Shown: positions 25,841-35,063, counted from the first letter of the stretch. The stretch is 64,000 nt of DNA from Alistipes sp. (GCA_017436185.1 JAFSDP010000005.1:124001-188000), one strand, 5' to 3'. Notes: generated from the letters alone by a model not told the origin. Numbers and translations: made by a program.

Positions 25841-25938
25841 TAAAGAGCTTAAAGATATTAAAGAACTTAATGATTTTAAGGATTTTAGGCCAGTCTCTTT
25901 AAGCTCTTTAATCGCTTTAATTTCTTTAATCTCGTTAT
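25841..25938. repeat. 9-nt periodic TTAAAGA array, copy 2
   Basis: Forward units (TAAAGAGCT, TAAAGATAT, TAAAGAACT, TAATGATTT, TAAGGATTT) are followed by reversed units (CTCTTTAAG, CTCTTTAAT, CGCTTTAAT, TTCTTTAAT). Copy 2 of the palindrome and a G-rich stretch precede it, the same order as at 18706-18932. Confidence 0.7.
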
Positions 25939-26023
25939 CGGCCTCTGTGTTAAGAAATTGTTAATTCAACATTACCTCTTTGTTAAGTTTCGTGCGCGCG
26001 TATGAGGGTGCCGAAATTTAGGT

Positions 26024-26031
26024 TATCTTTG
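26024..26031 (+). promoter_or_regulatory. -7 box of the phosphate transporter gene
   Basis: TATCTTTG, 44 nt before the ATG at 26076. Confidence 0.65.
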
Positions 26032-26075
26032 TGGTAATTATGAATACATTTTTTCGCAAATAATCCAACCTTATT

Positions 26076-28301
26076 ATGAGTGAAATCTACACTGTCATTG
26101 TGGCGATTTTGGGTGTGTTGGCCGTTTCGGGTCTCTATGTGGGTGTCTCGAACGATGCTGTAAACTTCCTGAACTCGGCCATTGGTTCCAAAGCTGCCCC
26201 GATGCGTACGATTCTCATCGTGGCCTCGATTGGTATTATCGTCGGCGTATTGACCTCCAGCGGTATGATGGAGGTGGCGCGTAACGGTATGTTCAACCCC
26301 GGCCTGTTTACCTTCCACGAGGTGATGATGCTCTACCTGGGCGTGATGTTTGCCAACATCATCCTCTTGGATCTCTACAACTCGTTGGGTCTGCCCACCT
26401 CGACGACCGTGTCGTTGATCTTCTGTTTGCTCGGTTCGGCCATCGCCGTTTCGCTCTACAAGATCGGCAACGATCCCGCCATCGGCATCTCGTCGCTGGG
26501 TGAGTTCATTAACACGTCGCGTGCGATGGGTATCGTCTCGGCCATCCTCCTTTCGGTGGTGATTGCCTTCACCTGCGGTACGATTGTGATGTACATCTCG
26601 CGTGCCATCTTCTCGTTCCGCTACACGGCGATGTTGCGCCGCTTCGGCTCGATTTGGTGTGGTATGTCGCTCACGGCCATCGTCTATTTTGCCATCTTCA
26701 AGGGTTTGAAGTCGCTCCTCTCGGGCCACCCCTTTGTGTTGTGGATCAACGACAACCTGCTCGTTGCCTTGCTGGGTTGCTGGGCGGTGTGTGCACTCAT
26801 TCTGTGGATTTTGCAGCAGTTCAAGGTCAATATCCTGCGCATCACCATCCTCTCGGGTACCTTCGCTTTGGCTTTGGCCTTTGCGGGTAACGACCTGGTG
26901 AACTTCATCGGTGTTCCGGTGGCCGGTCTCGATTCGTACAACATTGCCCGTGAGGCAGGCAGCTCGGCCATTATGATGGAGGCGCTCAACGAGAACATCC
27001 CGGCCAACATCCTCTTCCTGTTGGGTGCCGGTCTGGTGATGCTCGTCACGCTGTGGAACTCGACCAAGTCGATGCACGTCTCGCAGACCGAGCTCAAGCT
27101 CGCCTCGCAGGACGAGGGCTCGACCCAAAACAACTCGTCGGTCTTCTCCCGCTCGTTGGTACGTGCCGCTATGGGTATCAATTCGGTCTTCTCGCGTGTC
27201 GTTCCGAAGAGGGTACGGCAGCGTGTGGAGCGTCGTTTCGAGTACGAGGACATCGAGCACAGCGGTGCTCCGTTCGATATGATTCGAGCCACGGTCAATT
27301 TGACCACTTCGGCCCTGCTGATTGCCCTGGCCACCTCGCTCAAGTTGCCCCTTTCGACCACCTACGTCTGCTTTATGGTGGCAATGGGTTCGTCGTTGGC
27401 CGACCGTGCCTGGGGTCGTGAGAGTGCCGTATATCGCATCGCCGGTGTGATGACCGTGGTGATGGGTTGGTTCGTAACGGCTTTGGGTGGCTTCGTGATT
27501 GCCTTCGTCGTGGGTCTGATTCTGATCTACGGCGGTACGATTGCCTTCGTCATCGTAACGGCCCTGTGTGCCTATATGTTCATCCACTCGAACTTCTTCC
27601 CCAAGAAGAAGGAGGAGGAGAGCGAGGCCAAGCCCGAGAGCGAGAGCACCGAGGATGTCATCCGTGCCTTGAAGGCCGAGGTGGTGCAGACGATGGGCTG
27701 CGTGACGAAGATCTACGACCGCACGATGATTGCCACGATGCGTGAGAACCGTGGCGAGTTGCAGGCGATGGTCAAGGAGGCCAACAACCTCTTCTACCAC
27801 TCGCGCGATCGCAAATATACGCTGATGCCGACCCTCAAGAAGTTGCAGCACGTCGATATCTATGCCGCTCACTACTATGTGCAGGTGGTCGATTACCTGA
27901 ACGAGGTGACCAAGGCGCTGCTGCACATTGCCCGTCCCGCCTTTGACCACATCGACAACTGCCACGAGGGCTTCTCGAGCGACGAGACCCGTGACCTGAT
28001 GGCCATCAACGACGACGTGGAGGAGATCAACCGCGCGATGAACAAGATGCTCAGCGATGGCGACTTCTCGGAGTTGGAGGCGGTGCTGGTGCTGCGTGAC
28101 GACCTCTTCGAGCGTATCTCGGAGGCGATGTTGGCCGAGTTGTCCCGTATCGACGCCTCGAAGACCAACACGCGTGCTTCGATGCTCTATATGACCATCC
28201 TCTCCGAGACGAAGAATATGGTGCTTCAGACCCGCAACCTGTTGAAGTCGCAGGAGTACTTCCAGAAGCACCACGAGGAGAAGAAGGTGTGGATTAAGTA
28301 A
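26076..28301 (+). CDS. Pit-family inorganic phosphate transporter with PhoU-like C-terminus
   Basis: A 741-aa inner-membrane symporter. The N-terminal signature 'VGVSNDAVNFLNSAIGSKAA' and the repeat 'FAGNDLVNFIGVPVAGLDSY' are the two PiT half-motifs. About ten or more hydrophobic helices run to residue 510. The remaining approx. 220 residues are soluble and helical ('LKAEVVQTMGCVTKIYDRTM', 'DDVEEINRAMNKML'), matching the PhoU-like domain found fused or adjacent to Pit in Bacteroidetes. It is cotranscribed with the DUF4924 gene 17 nt downstream. Confidence 0.93.
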   Translation: MSEIYTVIVAILGVLAVSGLYVGVSNDAVNFLNSAIGSKAAPMRTILIVASIGIIVGVLTSSGMMEVARNGMFNPGLFTFHEVMMLYLGVMFANIILLDLYNSLGLPTSTTVSLIFCLLGSAIAVSLYKIGNDPAIGISSLGEFINTSRAMGIVSAILLSVVIAFTCGTIVMYISRAIFSFRYTAMLRRFGSIWCGMSLTAIVYFAIFKGLKSLLSGHPFVLWINDNLLVALLGCWAVCALILWILQQFKVNILRITILSGTFALALAFAGNDLVNFIGVPVAGLDSYNIAREAGSSAIMMEALNENIPANILFLLGAGLVMLVTLWNSTKSMHVSQTELKLASQDEGSTQNNSSVFSRSLVRAAMGINSVFSRVVPKRVRQRVERRFEYEDIEHSGAPFDMIRATVNLTTSALLIALATSLKLPLSTTYVCFMVAMGSSLADRAWGRESAVYRIAGVMTVVMGWFVTALGGFVIAFVVGLILIYGGTIAFVIVTALCAYMFIHSNFFPKKKEEESEAKPESESTEDVIRALKAEVVQTMGCVTKIYDRTMIATMRENRGELQAMVKEANNLFYHSRDRKYTLMPTLKKLQHVDIYAAHYYVQVVDYLNEVTKALLHIARPAFDHIDNCHEGFSSDETRDLMAINDDVEEINRAMNKMLSDGDFSELEAVLVLRDDLFERISEAMLAELSRIDASKTNTRASMLYMTILSETKNMVLQTRNLLKSQEYFQKHHEEKKVWIK

Positions 28302-28318
28302 CCGCCCGTTTGATAGCT

Positions 28319-28873
28319 ATGGATATTGCTGTTGCAAAGCGCAAGGAGAACATTGCCGAATACATCCTCTACCTCTGGCAGTTGGAGGATCTGTTGCGAG
28401 CGATGCAGTTCAGCCCCGAGGCCATCTATGCCACGCTGATTGCACCTCGCAAGGATTTAAGCGAGGAGCAGAAACCCGCGTTCCTGATTTGGTATATGGA
28501 TATTGCCAACCTGCTGCGTGAGGAGGGCAAGGAGGAGAAGGGTCACCTGGAGCATACGCTGCATCTGGTGCAGGACCTGCACGATTTGCACCTGCAACTG
28601 ATGAAGTTGCCCATCGGCGAACACTACCGCACCACCTTTGCCCGCCTGGAGCCCGAACTTCCCAAACTGCGTGCACTGCTCGGAAAGCCGGGTATCAGCG
28701 ATACGGAGATTGCCTTCCGTGCCTTGTACGCCACGATGCTCTATCGCATCAAAGGTCAAGAGAACAAGGCGGTGAGCGATACGCTGGAGTACATTTCGCC
28801 CGTGGTGGCCGAGTTGGCCGCTATGCACCGCAAGGTGGAGCGGGGCGAGATTGATCTCTACAAGGATGCCTAA
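28319..28873 (+). CDS. DUF4924 family protein
   Basis: A 184-aa cytoplasmic helical protein of a Bacteroidetes-restricted family. 'KRKENIAEYILYLWQLEDLLRA' at the N-terminus is its hallmark. I start at the ATG at 28319; a TTG three codons earlier is less likely. No function is known. It follows the phosphate transporter closely and a terminator comes directly after. Confidence 0.88.
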   Translation: MDIAVAKRKENIAEYILYLWQLEDLLRAMQFSPEAIYATLIAPRKDLSEEQKPAFLIWYMDIANLLREEGKEEKGHLEHTLHLVQDLHDLHLQLMKLPIGEHYRTTFARLEPELPKLRALLGKPGISDTEIAFRALYATMLYRIKGQENKAVSDTLEYISPVVAELAAMHRKVERGEIDLYKDA

Positions 28874-28874
28874 C

Positions 28875-28907
28875 AAAAAAAGGAGCTGTGAAAGCTCCTT
28901 TTTTTTG
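28875..28907. terminator. Bidirectional terminator
   Basis: AGGAGCT pairs with AGCTCCT around GTGAA, with A7 and T8 tracts, between convergent genes. Confidence 0.85.
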
Positions 28908-28914
28908 TGGCTGT

Positions 28915-29412
28915 TTAGTCGATGTCGTAGGCCATGATGTAGTCGTTCATCTCAAACCCCTCGCCAATCTTAATATCGACCACCCGATCTCGCCGCATTC
29001 CGATGCGCTCGTAAAAGCCGAGTGCCTTGTTCTCTCGATTGACATTCAGTTCGATGCGGGCAGGAAGAACTCCCCTGCGACGCACCTCCCGCACGGCCTC
29101 TTCGAAGAGGGCACGCCCCAGGCCGCTGCGCTGAAAACGGGGCAAGACATAGAGCTTGTGGAGGTGAAAAAGCGAGTCGGTCTGCTGCTCGATCGAGAGA
29201 TAGCCGGCCGGCTCGCCCCCGACATACCCCAGAAAGAAGCGATGCCCTTCACGCAGTTGCTCCTGAAGAGCCTCTTCGGAATACATCATCTCCATCATAT
29301 ATTCCACTTGCCCCTCGGGGAGTAGCGGAGTGTAGGTGGCGGGAAAGACCTCGTCGGCCAGACGGCGGATGAGGCTGAAATCTTGTTCGGTGGCGGGGCG
29401 AATCGTAATCAT
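28915..29412 (-). CDS. GNAT family N-acetyltransferase
   Basis: A 165-aa acetyl-CoA-dependent transferase. The acetyl-CoA-binding motif is 'LPRFQRSGLGRALFEEAV' (Q-x-x-G-x-G/A core), followed by 'IELNVNRENKALGFYERIGM', the usual GNAT C-terminal block. Acceptor substrate unknown. It lies beyond the rpmH terminator and has no obvious own promoter box. Confidence 0.92.
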   Translation of the reverse strand: MITIRPATEQDFSLIRRLADEVFPATYTPLLPEGQVEYMMEMMYSEEALQEQLREGHRFFLGYVGGEPAGYLSIEQQTDSLFHLHKLYVLPRFQRSGLGRALFEEAVREVRRRGVLPARIELNVNRENKALGFYERIGMRRDRVVDIKIGEGFEMNDYIMAYDID

Positions 29413-29439
29413 AGCGGGGTGGGTGAGGTGCAGATACAG

Positions 29440-29467
29440 AAAAAGGCCGACTGCTTCAGTCGGCCCT
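29440..29467 (-). terminator. Terminator of rpmH
   Basis: GGCCGACTG pairs with CAGTCGGCC around a 3-nt loop; on the minus strand T5 follows. Confidence 0.85.
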
Positions 29468-29489
29468 ATTTCTTTGCAGATGCTGCGGT

Positions 29490-29654
29490 TTAGTACTTGA
29501 ACGTCGACTCGTCCGAAACCGTCAGCTTCTTGCGACCCTTTGCGCGGCGAGCTGCCAATACCTTGCGGCCATTAGCCGTAGCCATACGAGCACGGAAACC
29601 GTGCTTGTTGATGCGCTTGCGACGCGAGGGCTGATAAGTTCTCTTCATTGCCAT
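29490..29654 (-). CDS. rpmH: Ribosomal protein L34 (bL34)
   Basis: A 54-aa basic protein of the large ribosomal subunit. It reads [20 protein letters not shown], then [20 protein letters not shown], the universally conserved bL34 pattern, with a short C-terminal extension ending STFKY. The second Met (29648) is an alternative start. It has its own promoter box and a strong terminator. Confidence 0.98.
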   Translation of the reverse strand: MAMKRTYQPSRRKRINKHGFRARMATANGRKVLAARRAKGRKKLTVSDESTFKY

Positions 29655-29695
29655 AGCTGTATCGTTTTTGTTGTTTTAGACTTTTTTACGGAATG

Positions 29696-29703
29696 CAAAA
29701 GTA
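29696..29703 (-). promoter_or_regulatory. -7 box of rpmH
   Basis: Minus-strand TACTTTTG lies 41 nt before the start. Confidence 0.65.
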
Positions 29704-29776
29704 CAACAAAAAACTTAATGGCAAAAATTTTTCGTGAAATTATTTCAAAAACGCCCCAAAAAGCCCTAAATCTTGC

Positions 29777-29784
29777 TATCTTTG
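29777..29784 (+). promoter_or_regulatory. -7 box of murA
   Basis: TATCTTTG lies 60 nt before the ATG at 29845. Confidence 0.65.
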
Positions 29785-29844
29785 TAGAGTGACAGCCCCC
29801 TTTTTGGTCGGTTTGTCGCCTTAACCGCCTAAAACAGTTCGCTT

Positions 29845-31155
29845 ATGGCAATTTTCAAGGTTGAAGGAGGTCATCGCCTCCACGGTTCCATCACGCCGCA
29901 GGGTGCCAAGAATGAGGCCCTGCAGATTCTTTGTGCCGTGTTGCTCACCCCCGAGCGGGTGGTGGTGCATAACATTCCCCGTATTTTGGATGTCTTGCAG
30001 CTCATTGAGTTGCTGCGCCGTATGGGGGTTGAGGTCGAGCAACTTTCGGAGGATAGCTACGCCTTCACGGCCCGAGAGATCAACTTTGACTACCTGCAAA
30101 GCGAAGATTACCGCCGCCGTGCAATGAAGTTGCGCGGCTCGGTGATGTTGGTCGGTCCGCTGTTGGCCCGCTTCGGGGTGGGTTATGTCCCCAAGCCGGG
30201 TGGCGATAAAATCGGCCGTCGTCGTCTCGATACCCACTTCCTGGGCTTCCAGAAGTTGGGTGCAAAGCTCAACTTCGAGGTGGGCGACGACTTCTTTGCC
30301 GTCGAGTGCAAGATGTTGAAGGGTACCTATATGTTGCTCGACGAGGCCTCGGTAACGGGTACGGCCAACATTGTGATGGCTGCCGTCTTGGCCAAGGGCA
30401 AGACCACCATCTACAATGCCGCCTGCGAGCCCTATCTGCAACAGCTTTGCAAGATGCTGAATCGAATGGGTGCCAAAATTTCGGGCATCGCCTCGAACCT
30501 CTTGGAGATTGAGGGTGTCGAGGCCCTGGGTGGCACCGAGCATACGATGCTGCCCGATATGATCGAGGTCGGCTCATTCATCGGTATGGCTGCCATGACC
30601 CGTTCGGAGCTGACAATCAAGGATGTATCGTACGAAAATCTGGGTATCATCCCTGCGCAGTTTGCCCGCCTGGGTATTCAGTTTGAGCAGCGAGGTGACG
30701 ATATCTATATTCCGCAACAGGACCACTACAGCATCGAGACCTTCCTCGATGGCTCGATTATGACCATCGCCGATGCCCCCTGGCCCGGCCTGACGCCCGA
30801 CCTGCTGTCGATCTTCCTGGTGGTGGCCACCCAAGCGAAGGGTGCTGTGCTTATCCACCAAAAGATGTTCGAGAGCCGCCTCTTCTTTGTTGATAAGCTC
30901 ATCGATATGGGGGCGCAGATTATCCTTTGCGACCCGCACCGAGCCACCGTCATCGGCCACGATCACCAGTTGCCGCTGCGTGCCGCCCGAATGTCGTCGC
31001 CCGATATTCGTGCCGGTGTGGCACTGCTGATTGCGGCGATGTCGGCCGAGGGCACCTCGACCATCCAGAATATCGACCAGATCGATCGTGGCTACCGTGA
31101 CATCGACAGCCGACTGAATGCCCTCGGTGCCCGCATCACCCGCCTTGACGAGTAG
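29845..31155 (+). CDS. murA: UDP-N-acetylglucosamine 1-carboxyvinyltransferase
   Basis: First committed step of peptidoglycan synthesis: transfers enolpyruvyl from PEP to UDP-GlcNAc. 436 aa, with the EPSP-synthase-like fold. 'GGHRLHGSITPQGAKNEALQ' contains the conserved KN pair. 'RRRLDTHFLGFQKLG' and 'EVGSFIGMAAMTRSE' are also typical. The active-site loop reads PGGDKIG: the fosfomycin-reactive Cys is Asp121. The same Asp occurs in naturally fosfomycin-tolerant MurA proteins, so the enzyme should be active. Followed by tdk after 54 nt. Confidence 0.97.
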   Translation: MAIFKVEGGHRLHGSITPQGAKNEALQILCAVLLTPERVVVHNIPRILDVLQLIELLRRMGVEVEQLSEDSYAFTAREINFDYLQSEDYRRRAMKLRGSVMLVGPLLARFGVGYVPKPGGDKIGRRRLDTHFLGFQKLGAKLNFEVGDDFFAVECKMLKGTYMLLDEASVTGTANIVMAAVLAKGKTTIYNAACEPYLQQLCKMLNRMGAKISGIASNLLEIEGVEALGGTEHTMLPDMIEVGSFIGMAAMTRSELTIKDVSYENLGIIPAQFARLGIQFEQRGDDIYIPQQDHYSIETFLDGSIMTIADAPWPGLTPDLLSIFLVVATQAKGAVLIHQKMFESRLFFVDKLIDMGAQIILCDPHRATVIGHDHQLPLRAARMSSPDIRAGVALLIAAMSAEGTSTIQNIDQIDRGYRDIDSRLNALGARITRLDE

Positions 31156-31209
31156 GCGCAAACACGTATAATATATAGGTATAAAGCGAAATAAGAGAGA
31201 AAGAAGTCA

Positions 31210-31797
31210 ATGGAAGCACTTTTTATGGAGAATGCCAGCCGCAAAGGGTGGATCGAGGTGGTTTGTGGCTCGATGTTTTCGGGCAAGACCGAGGAGTTGA
31301 TTCGCCGTCTGAAGCGAGCCAAGTTTGCCCACCAGACGGTGGAGATTTTCAAACCCCGCATCGATGTGCGCTATTCGGTCGAGGAGGTCGTCTCGCACGA
31401 CGCCAATGCCATCCGTTCGACCCCTGTCGAGTCGCCGCAGAACATTCTGCTGATGACCTCCGAGGTGGATGTGGTCGGCATCGATGAGGCGCAGTTCTTC
31501 GATGAGAGTCTGGTGGATGTCTGCCGTCAGCTGGCCGATAGCGGTGTGCGTGTGATTGTGGCGGGTCTGGATATGGACTATATGGGTCGCCCTTTCGGGC
31601 CGATGCCCCGCCTGATGGCTACGGCCGAGTATGTAACCAAAGTGCATGCCATCTGTGTGCGTTGTGGCAATCTGGCCCACCATTCCCACCGCCTGACGGC
31701 CGATTCGAGCCAGGTGCTGCTGGGTGCACAAGATAGTTACGAACCCATCTGCCGCCACTGCTTCAATGAGTTGCGGGCGTTGGAGGAGAAGAAATAG
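31210..31797 (+). CDS. tdk: Thymidine kinase
   Basis: A 195-aa type II thymidine kinase of the pyrimidine salvage pathway. The P-loop is GSMFSGKT (20-27), the catalytic block is [10 protein letters not shown], and the lid zinc ligands are CVRC and CRHC near the C-terminus. Normal length. Confidence 0.97.
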   Translation: MEALFMENASRKGWIEVVCGSMFSGKTEELIRRLKRAKFAHQTVEIFKPRIDVRYSVEEVVSHDANAIRSTPVESPQNILLMTSEVDVVGIDEAQFFDESLVDVCRQLADSGVRVIVAGLDMDYMGRPFGPMPRLMATAEYVTKVHAICVRCGNLAHHSHRLTADSSQVLLGAQDSYEPICRHCFNELRALEEKK

Positions 31798-31805
31798 CAA
31801 ACGAA

Positions 31806-31843
31806 AAGCGGGAGGCGTTGTGGCACCTCCCGCTTCTTGTTTT
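31806..31843. terminator. Bidirectional terminator
   Basis: GCGGGAGGCG pairs with the CACCTCCCGC arm around TTGTGG; A and T tracts flank it. It lies between convergent tdk and the response regulator gene. Confidence 0.8.
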
Positions 31844-32478
31844 TAGACCTCGACCAATCCGTTGCGGATGGCATAGACGACCAACGCAGCGGTGTTTTTA
31901 CATCCCGTCTTTTCCAGAATGTTGGCTCGGTGTTTATCGACCGTGCGCTTCGAGATGAAGAGCTCGTCGGCAATCTCCTGATTCGACAGACCTCGGCAGA
32001 TGGCCACGACAATCTCCCGCTCACGGGCCGAGATGGGGTCTTCGGTCGGTGCTGCCTCCGAGCGCATATTGCGGGTGATGGACATCAGCAGACGGGGCGA
32101 GAAGTAGCTGCCGTCGATCATCACCGTTTCGACCGCCTCGACCACCTCGTCGATATCCGAATCTTTGAGCAGGAAACCACACGCTCCGGCCTTGACCATA
32201 CGGGTGTAATAACTCTCCTCGCCAAACATCGAGAGGGTGATGATGCGCAGGTCGGGACGGCGTTTCAGGGCCTGCTCGGTGGTCTCGGCACCATCCATTC
32301 CGGGCATCGAGAAGTCCATAAAGACCACGTCGGCCTCCAAGGTGGGAAGCTGCTCCAAAAACTCCTCGCCGGTCGAGGCTTCGGCGACCACCTCCAAATT
32401 TTCGACCATCGTCAAAAGGCCTCTCATCCCGGCTCTAAAGAGTTGATGGTCATCGACTAATGCAATGCGGTAGTTCAT
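31843..32478 (-). CDS. NarL/FixJ-type response regulator
   Basis: A 211-aa two-domain regulator. The receiver has acidic residues at 9-10 (VDDH), phosphoacceptor Asp55 (VVFMDFSMPG) and the conserved Lys in LLKDS. The LuxR-type HTH is 'LSNQEIADELFISKRTVDKHRANIL'. Its start overlaps the upstream kinase stop by 4 nt (ATGA), so the two form a pair. Target genes unknown. Confidence 0.96.
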   Translation of the reverse strand: MNYRIALVDDHQLFRAGMRGLLTMVENLEVVAEASTGEEFLEQLPTLEADVVFMDFSMPGMDGAETTEQALKRRPDLRIITLSMFGEESYYTRMVKAGACGFLLKDSDIDEVVEAVETVMIDGSYFSPRLLMSITRNMRSEAAPTEDPISAREREIVVAICRGLSNQEIADELFISKRTVDKHRANILEKTGCKNTAALVVYAIRNGLVEV

Positions 32479-33461
32479 CGTTTATGATTTTTTCTTCTTC
32501 GTGGGCGCAGGTGTTGCGGCATCGGCTCACTTTGCAGGTTGATTTTGATTTCGGCACGCATACCCCCCTCTTCCGACGAGACAATCTCGCACACTCCGCC
32601 CAGCGAGCTGACGCGCGAGTGGATGTTCGAGAGGCCCATTCCGCTGTCGAGTCTCGACTCCACGTTGAAACCTCGTCCGTTGTCCGTATAGCGGAGGTTG
32701 AGGTGCGTGGGGGTGGCCTCGAGGTGGAGGGTGATGCAGTTGCAGGCGGCGTGTTTGAGCGAGTTGTTGATCAGCTCGCAAATCACGCGGTAGAGGATGA
32801 CCTCCACATCCCTTTCGAAACGCTCGTCACGCAGGTTGGTCGTGAAGCGAATCTCTTCGTGGTGGATGGTCGAGCAGCGGTCGATGAAGTTCTGAATGGC
32901 ACGCCGCAGTCCGAAGTCCTGCAAGATGTGGGGTGAGAGGTTGTTCGAGATTTCACGCACCGTGCGGATAGCCTCCTCGATGACGCTGCCGGTGTTGATT
33001 AACAGCTCTTTACGCTTTGGGTCGGTCTCGCCGTGTTGCAGGGCTGAGAGCGACATCTTGGCCGACGACAAGAGCGGTCCCAGCCCGTCGTGCAGCTCCT
33101 TTGAGAAGAGCGAGCGCACCTTCTCCTCGGCACGCAGCGTGGTGGTCAGCTCACGGCGGTTGTGGAGTTGTCGCTGGTAGTTCAGTCGGTCGATATAGAC
33201 GAAGAGCTTGTGGGCATACATCACACCAATCGAGAGGCAGACCGAAATTACGAGGCCCATCTCGACGGTGAGGTAGTCGGGCACGACCACTCCGCTTGCA
33301 GCCAGCAGCTGAATGGTTCGCTCGACCGAGAGGAGCGAGAAACCGATGATGAAGAGGATCCAGATTGAGTTGTACTTTGTGGCACGCACCAACTTCAGGG
33401 CATAGACGGTGGCTATGGCCTGCAGGGTGATGGCGATGATGAGCAGTATCTGAATCAACAT
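32475..33461 (-). CDS. Sensor histidine kinase (HisKA_3 type)
   Basis: From the ATG at 33461 the protein is 328 aa. The N-terminus has three or four membrane helices, probably the sensing part. The phosphorylated His is in 'SKELHDGLGPLLSSAK', the typical HisKA_3 box. The ATPase domain shows 'ELINNSLKHA' (N box) and 'DNGRGFN' with 'GMGLSNI' (G boxes). Only short loops lie outside the membrane, so it may sense a membrane or intramembrane signal. Paired with the regulator downstream; divergent from ftsX. Confidence 0.93.
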   Translation of the reverse strand: MLIQILLIIAITLQAIATVYALKLVRATKYNSIWILFIIGFSLLSVERTIQLLAASGVVVPDYLTVEMGLVISVCLSIGVMYAHKLFVYIDRLNYQRQLHNRRELTTTLRAEEKVRSLFSKELHDGLGPLLSSAKMSLSALQHGETDPKRKELLINTGSVIEEAIRTVREISNNLSPHILQDFGLRRAIQNFIDRCSTIHHEEIRFTTNLRDERFERDVEVILYRVICELINNSLKHAACNCITLHLEATPTHLNLRYTDNGRGFNVESRLDSGMGLSNIHSRVSSLGGVCEIVSSEEGGMRAEIKINLQSEPMPQHLRPRRRKNHKR

Positions 33462-33483
33462 TTCCGAAAGGGTTTGAACCTCA

Positions 33484-33491
33484 CAAATATA
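33484..33491 (-). promoter_or_regulatory. -7 box of the two-component operon
   Basis: Minus-strand TATATTTG lies 22 nt before the kinase start. Confidence 0.65.
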
Positions 33492-33523
33492 CTCTTTTTT
33501 TGGGAATTTCGCTAAAATACCAC

Positions 33524-33531
33524 TACATTTG
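33524..33531 (+). promoter_or_regulatory. -7 box of ftsX
   Basis: TACATTTG lies 23 nt before the ATG at 33555, divergent from the kinase promoter. Confidence 0.65.
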
Positions 33532-33554
33532 CACAAAGCCAACCCCGCAACGCT

Positions 33555-34436
33555 ATGAAAGAGGATAAACGCTTAAAGCGCAAGGTGCGCAACTCCTATA
33601 TTGTATCGACCATCAGCATGGCGCTGGTGCTCTTCCTGCTTGGCTCGGTGGGCTACCTGATGCTGGCCGCCATGCAGGTGGCCGACACGCTGCAGAACAG
33701 CATTGTGGTGATGGTCGAGCTCAAGCGTGGCATCCCGACCGAACAGGCCGACAGCCTGGGTCGTTGCCTTCAGGAGGAGGGCTTGGTTTCGGCCGTGCAG
33801 TTTGTCTCGAAGGAGCAAAAGGTGGAGGATGAGGAGTTTCGCCGTGTCTTTGCCTCGAGTTTCGAGGAGGTGCTGGGCGAAAACCCGCTGCTCGACTCGT
33901 TCGATGTGACCCTTACGGCGGCCTCCGAGAATCAGACGGCCGTCGAGCAATATGTCGCCCGTGTGGAGCAGATGGCCGAGGTCGATTGCGTCTCGTTCCC
34001 TGCCCAGATGGCCGACCGCCTGCACCGCACGGTGGGCAAGATTCGCCTGGTGCTCATCTTGTTTGGTGGTGCGCTGCTCCTGATTTCGTTGGTGCTGCTG
34101 AACAACACCATCCGCCTGGCCATCTTCTCGAAACGCTATGTCATCAACACGATGAAGCTGGTCGGTGCCACCAAGTGGTTCATTATGCGCCCCTTCCTCT
34201 GGTCGGCCATTCGTCAGGGTATCGCCTCGGGCGTGTTGGCGGCGGTGTTGTTTGCTGTGGCGGTCTATGGCCTGGGCGAGGCGGTGCCCGAACTTTCGAC
34301 CCTGGCCGATCTGCAGCGTGTGGCCGTGCTGCTGGGCGTGTTGATTGGTGCCGGTGTGGTGCTGTCGCTCTTGTTCACGGGCTTTGCCATCAACAAATTT
34401 GTCAATATGAAGTCGAACAAAATCTACCTATATTAA
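33555..34436 (+). CDS. ftsX: Cell-division permease FtsX
   Basis: A 293-aa inner-membrane protein that with FtsE controls septal peptidoglycan hydrolases. One N-terminal membrane helix ('SMALVLFLLGSVGYLMLA'), a periplasmic domain of about 110 residues including 'FVSKEQKVEDEEFRRVF', and three further helices in the FtsX/MacB permease region ('ALLLISLVLLNNTIRLAIFSKRYVINTMKLVGAT'). The typical V-G-A-T motif is present. ftsE is not in the window. Followed after 1 nt by the DUF3098 gene. Confidence 0.94.
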   Translation: MKEDKRLKRKVRNSYIVSTISMALVLFLLGSVGYLMLAAMQVADTLQNSIVVMVELKRGIPTEQADSLGRCLQEEGLVSAVQFVSKEQKVEDEEFRRVFASSFEEVLGENPLLDSFDVTLTAASENQTAVEQYVARVEQMAEVDCVSFPAQMADRLHRTVGKIRLVLILFGGALLLISLVLLNNTIRLAIFSKRYVINTMKLVGATKWFIMRPFLWSAIRQGIASGVLAAVLFAVAVYGLGEAVPELSTLADLQRVAVLLGVLIGAGVVLSLLFTGFAINKFVNMKSNKIYLY

Positions 34437-34437
34437 T

Positions 34438-34680
34438 ATGAAAGAGCAAACCCCTTCCGAAAACAACCCCCGTATGCCCCTCTCACGCCGCAACTACCTC
34501 ATTCTGCTCATCGGTTTTCTAACCATTTTGGTGGGCTTTGCGCTGATGGCAGGCTCGGGCAGCCACTCGGCCGAGGAGTTCAACGAGGCCATCTTTTCGT
34601 GGCGTCGCATCACCCTGGCGCCTATCGTCATTGTTGCCGGATTTGCCATCGAAATCTACGGCATTCTGAAACGTTACTAA
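34438..34680 (+). CDS. DUF3098 small membrane protein
   Basis: An 80-aa protein with two membrane helices ('YLILLIGFLTILVGFALMAG' and 'RITLAPIVIVAGFAIEIYGI') joined by a short loop with 'FNEAIFSWRR'. DUF3098 proteins lie directly after ftsX in many Bacteroidetes, as here (1-nt gap). Function unknown, probably envelope-related. Confidence 0.9.
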   Translation: MKEQTPSENNPRMPLSRRNYLILLIGFLTILVGFALMAGSGSHSAEEFNEAIFSWRRITLAPIVIVAGFAIEIYGILKRY

Positions 34681-34787
34681 ATCGGTGCTTTAGAACAAAA
34701 CTTATCGAAACACCTTGACTGCCACATAGTGGCATAGTGCCAAAAAGTGGCAGGTGAAAGTGCTGATAATCACCATACTTAGCTATT

Positions 34788-34821
34788 TTAGTGCGACCTC
34801 TTGCTGGGTCGCATTTTTATT
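34788..34821 (+). terminator. Terminator of the ftsX-DUF3098 operon
   Basis: TGCGACC pairs with GGGTCGCA around TCTTGCT, followed by TTTTTATT. Confidence 0.8.
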
Positions 34822-34915
34822 GTCTATTCGTTTGTAAATCAATCTTTTACGGCTGTTTTGCGCCCTTTTACCCGATTTTTGCAAAAAAAACTGCACGAAA
34901 AATTGTTTTTTTTCT

Positions 34916-34946
34916 TTTGTTTTTCGTTGTTGCTTTTCTACATTTG
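34916..34946 (+). promoter_or_regulatory. Promoter of the first peptide/PLC-like operon
   Basis: TTTG (34916-34919) and TACATTTG (34939-34946) are 19 nt apart, a full -33/-7 promoter. The leader to the ATG at 35064 is about 110 nt. The 34681-34915 spacer has no gene; it holds TGCCAC/GTGGCA inverted words at about 34719-34752. Confidence 0.75.
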
Positions 34947-35063
34947 TCCGAAAGCCCCTTTTCGTTAGGGGCTCAAAATCGGCCCGAAATACCTATTTAT
35001 AATATAGCCCGAGCCGACAAAACGACCAAACGAGAAAGATAAACAAAAAACAATAGCACGGAT

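Noticed and set aside
25983..28274. 763-codon minus-strand open frame opposite the phosphate transporter
   Set aside because: No recognisable protein features and full overlap with the Pit transporter.
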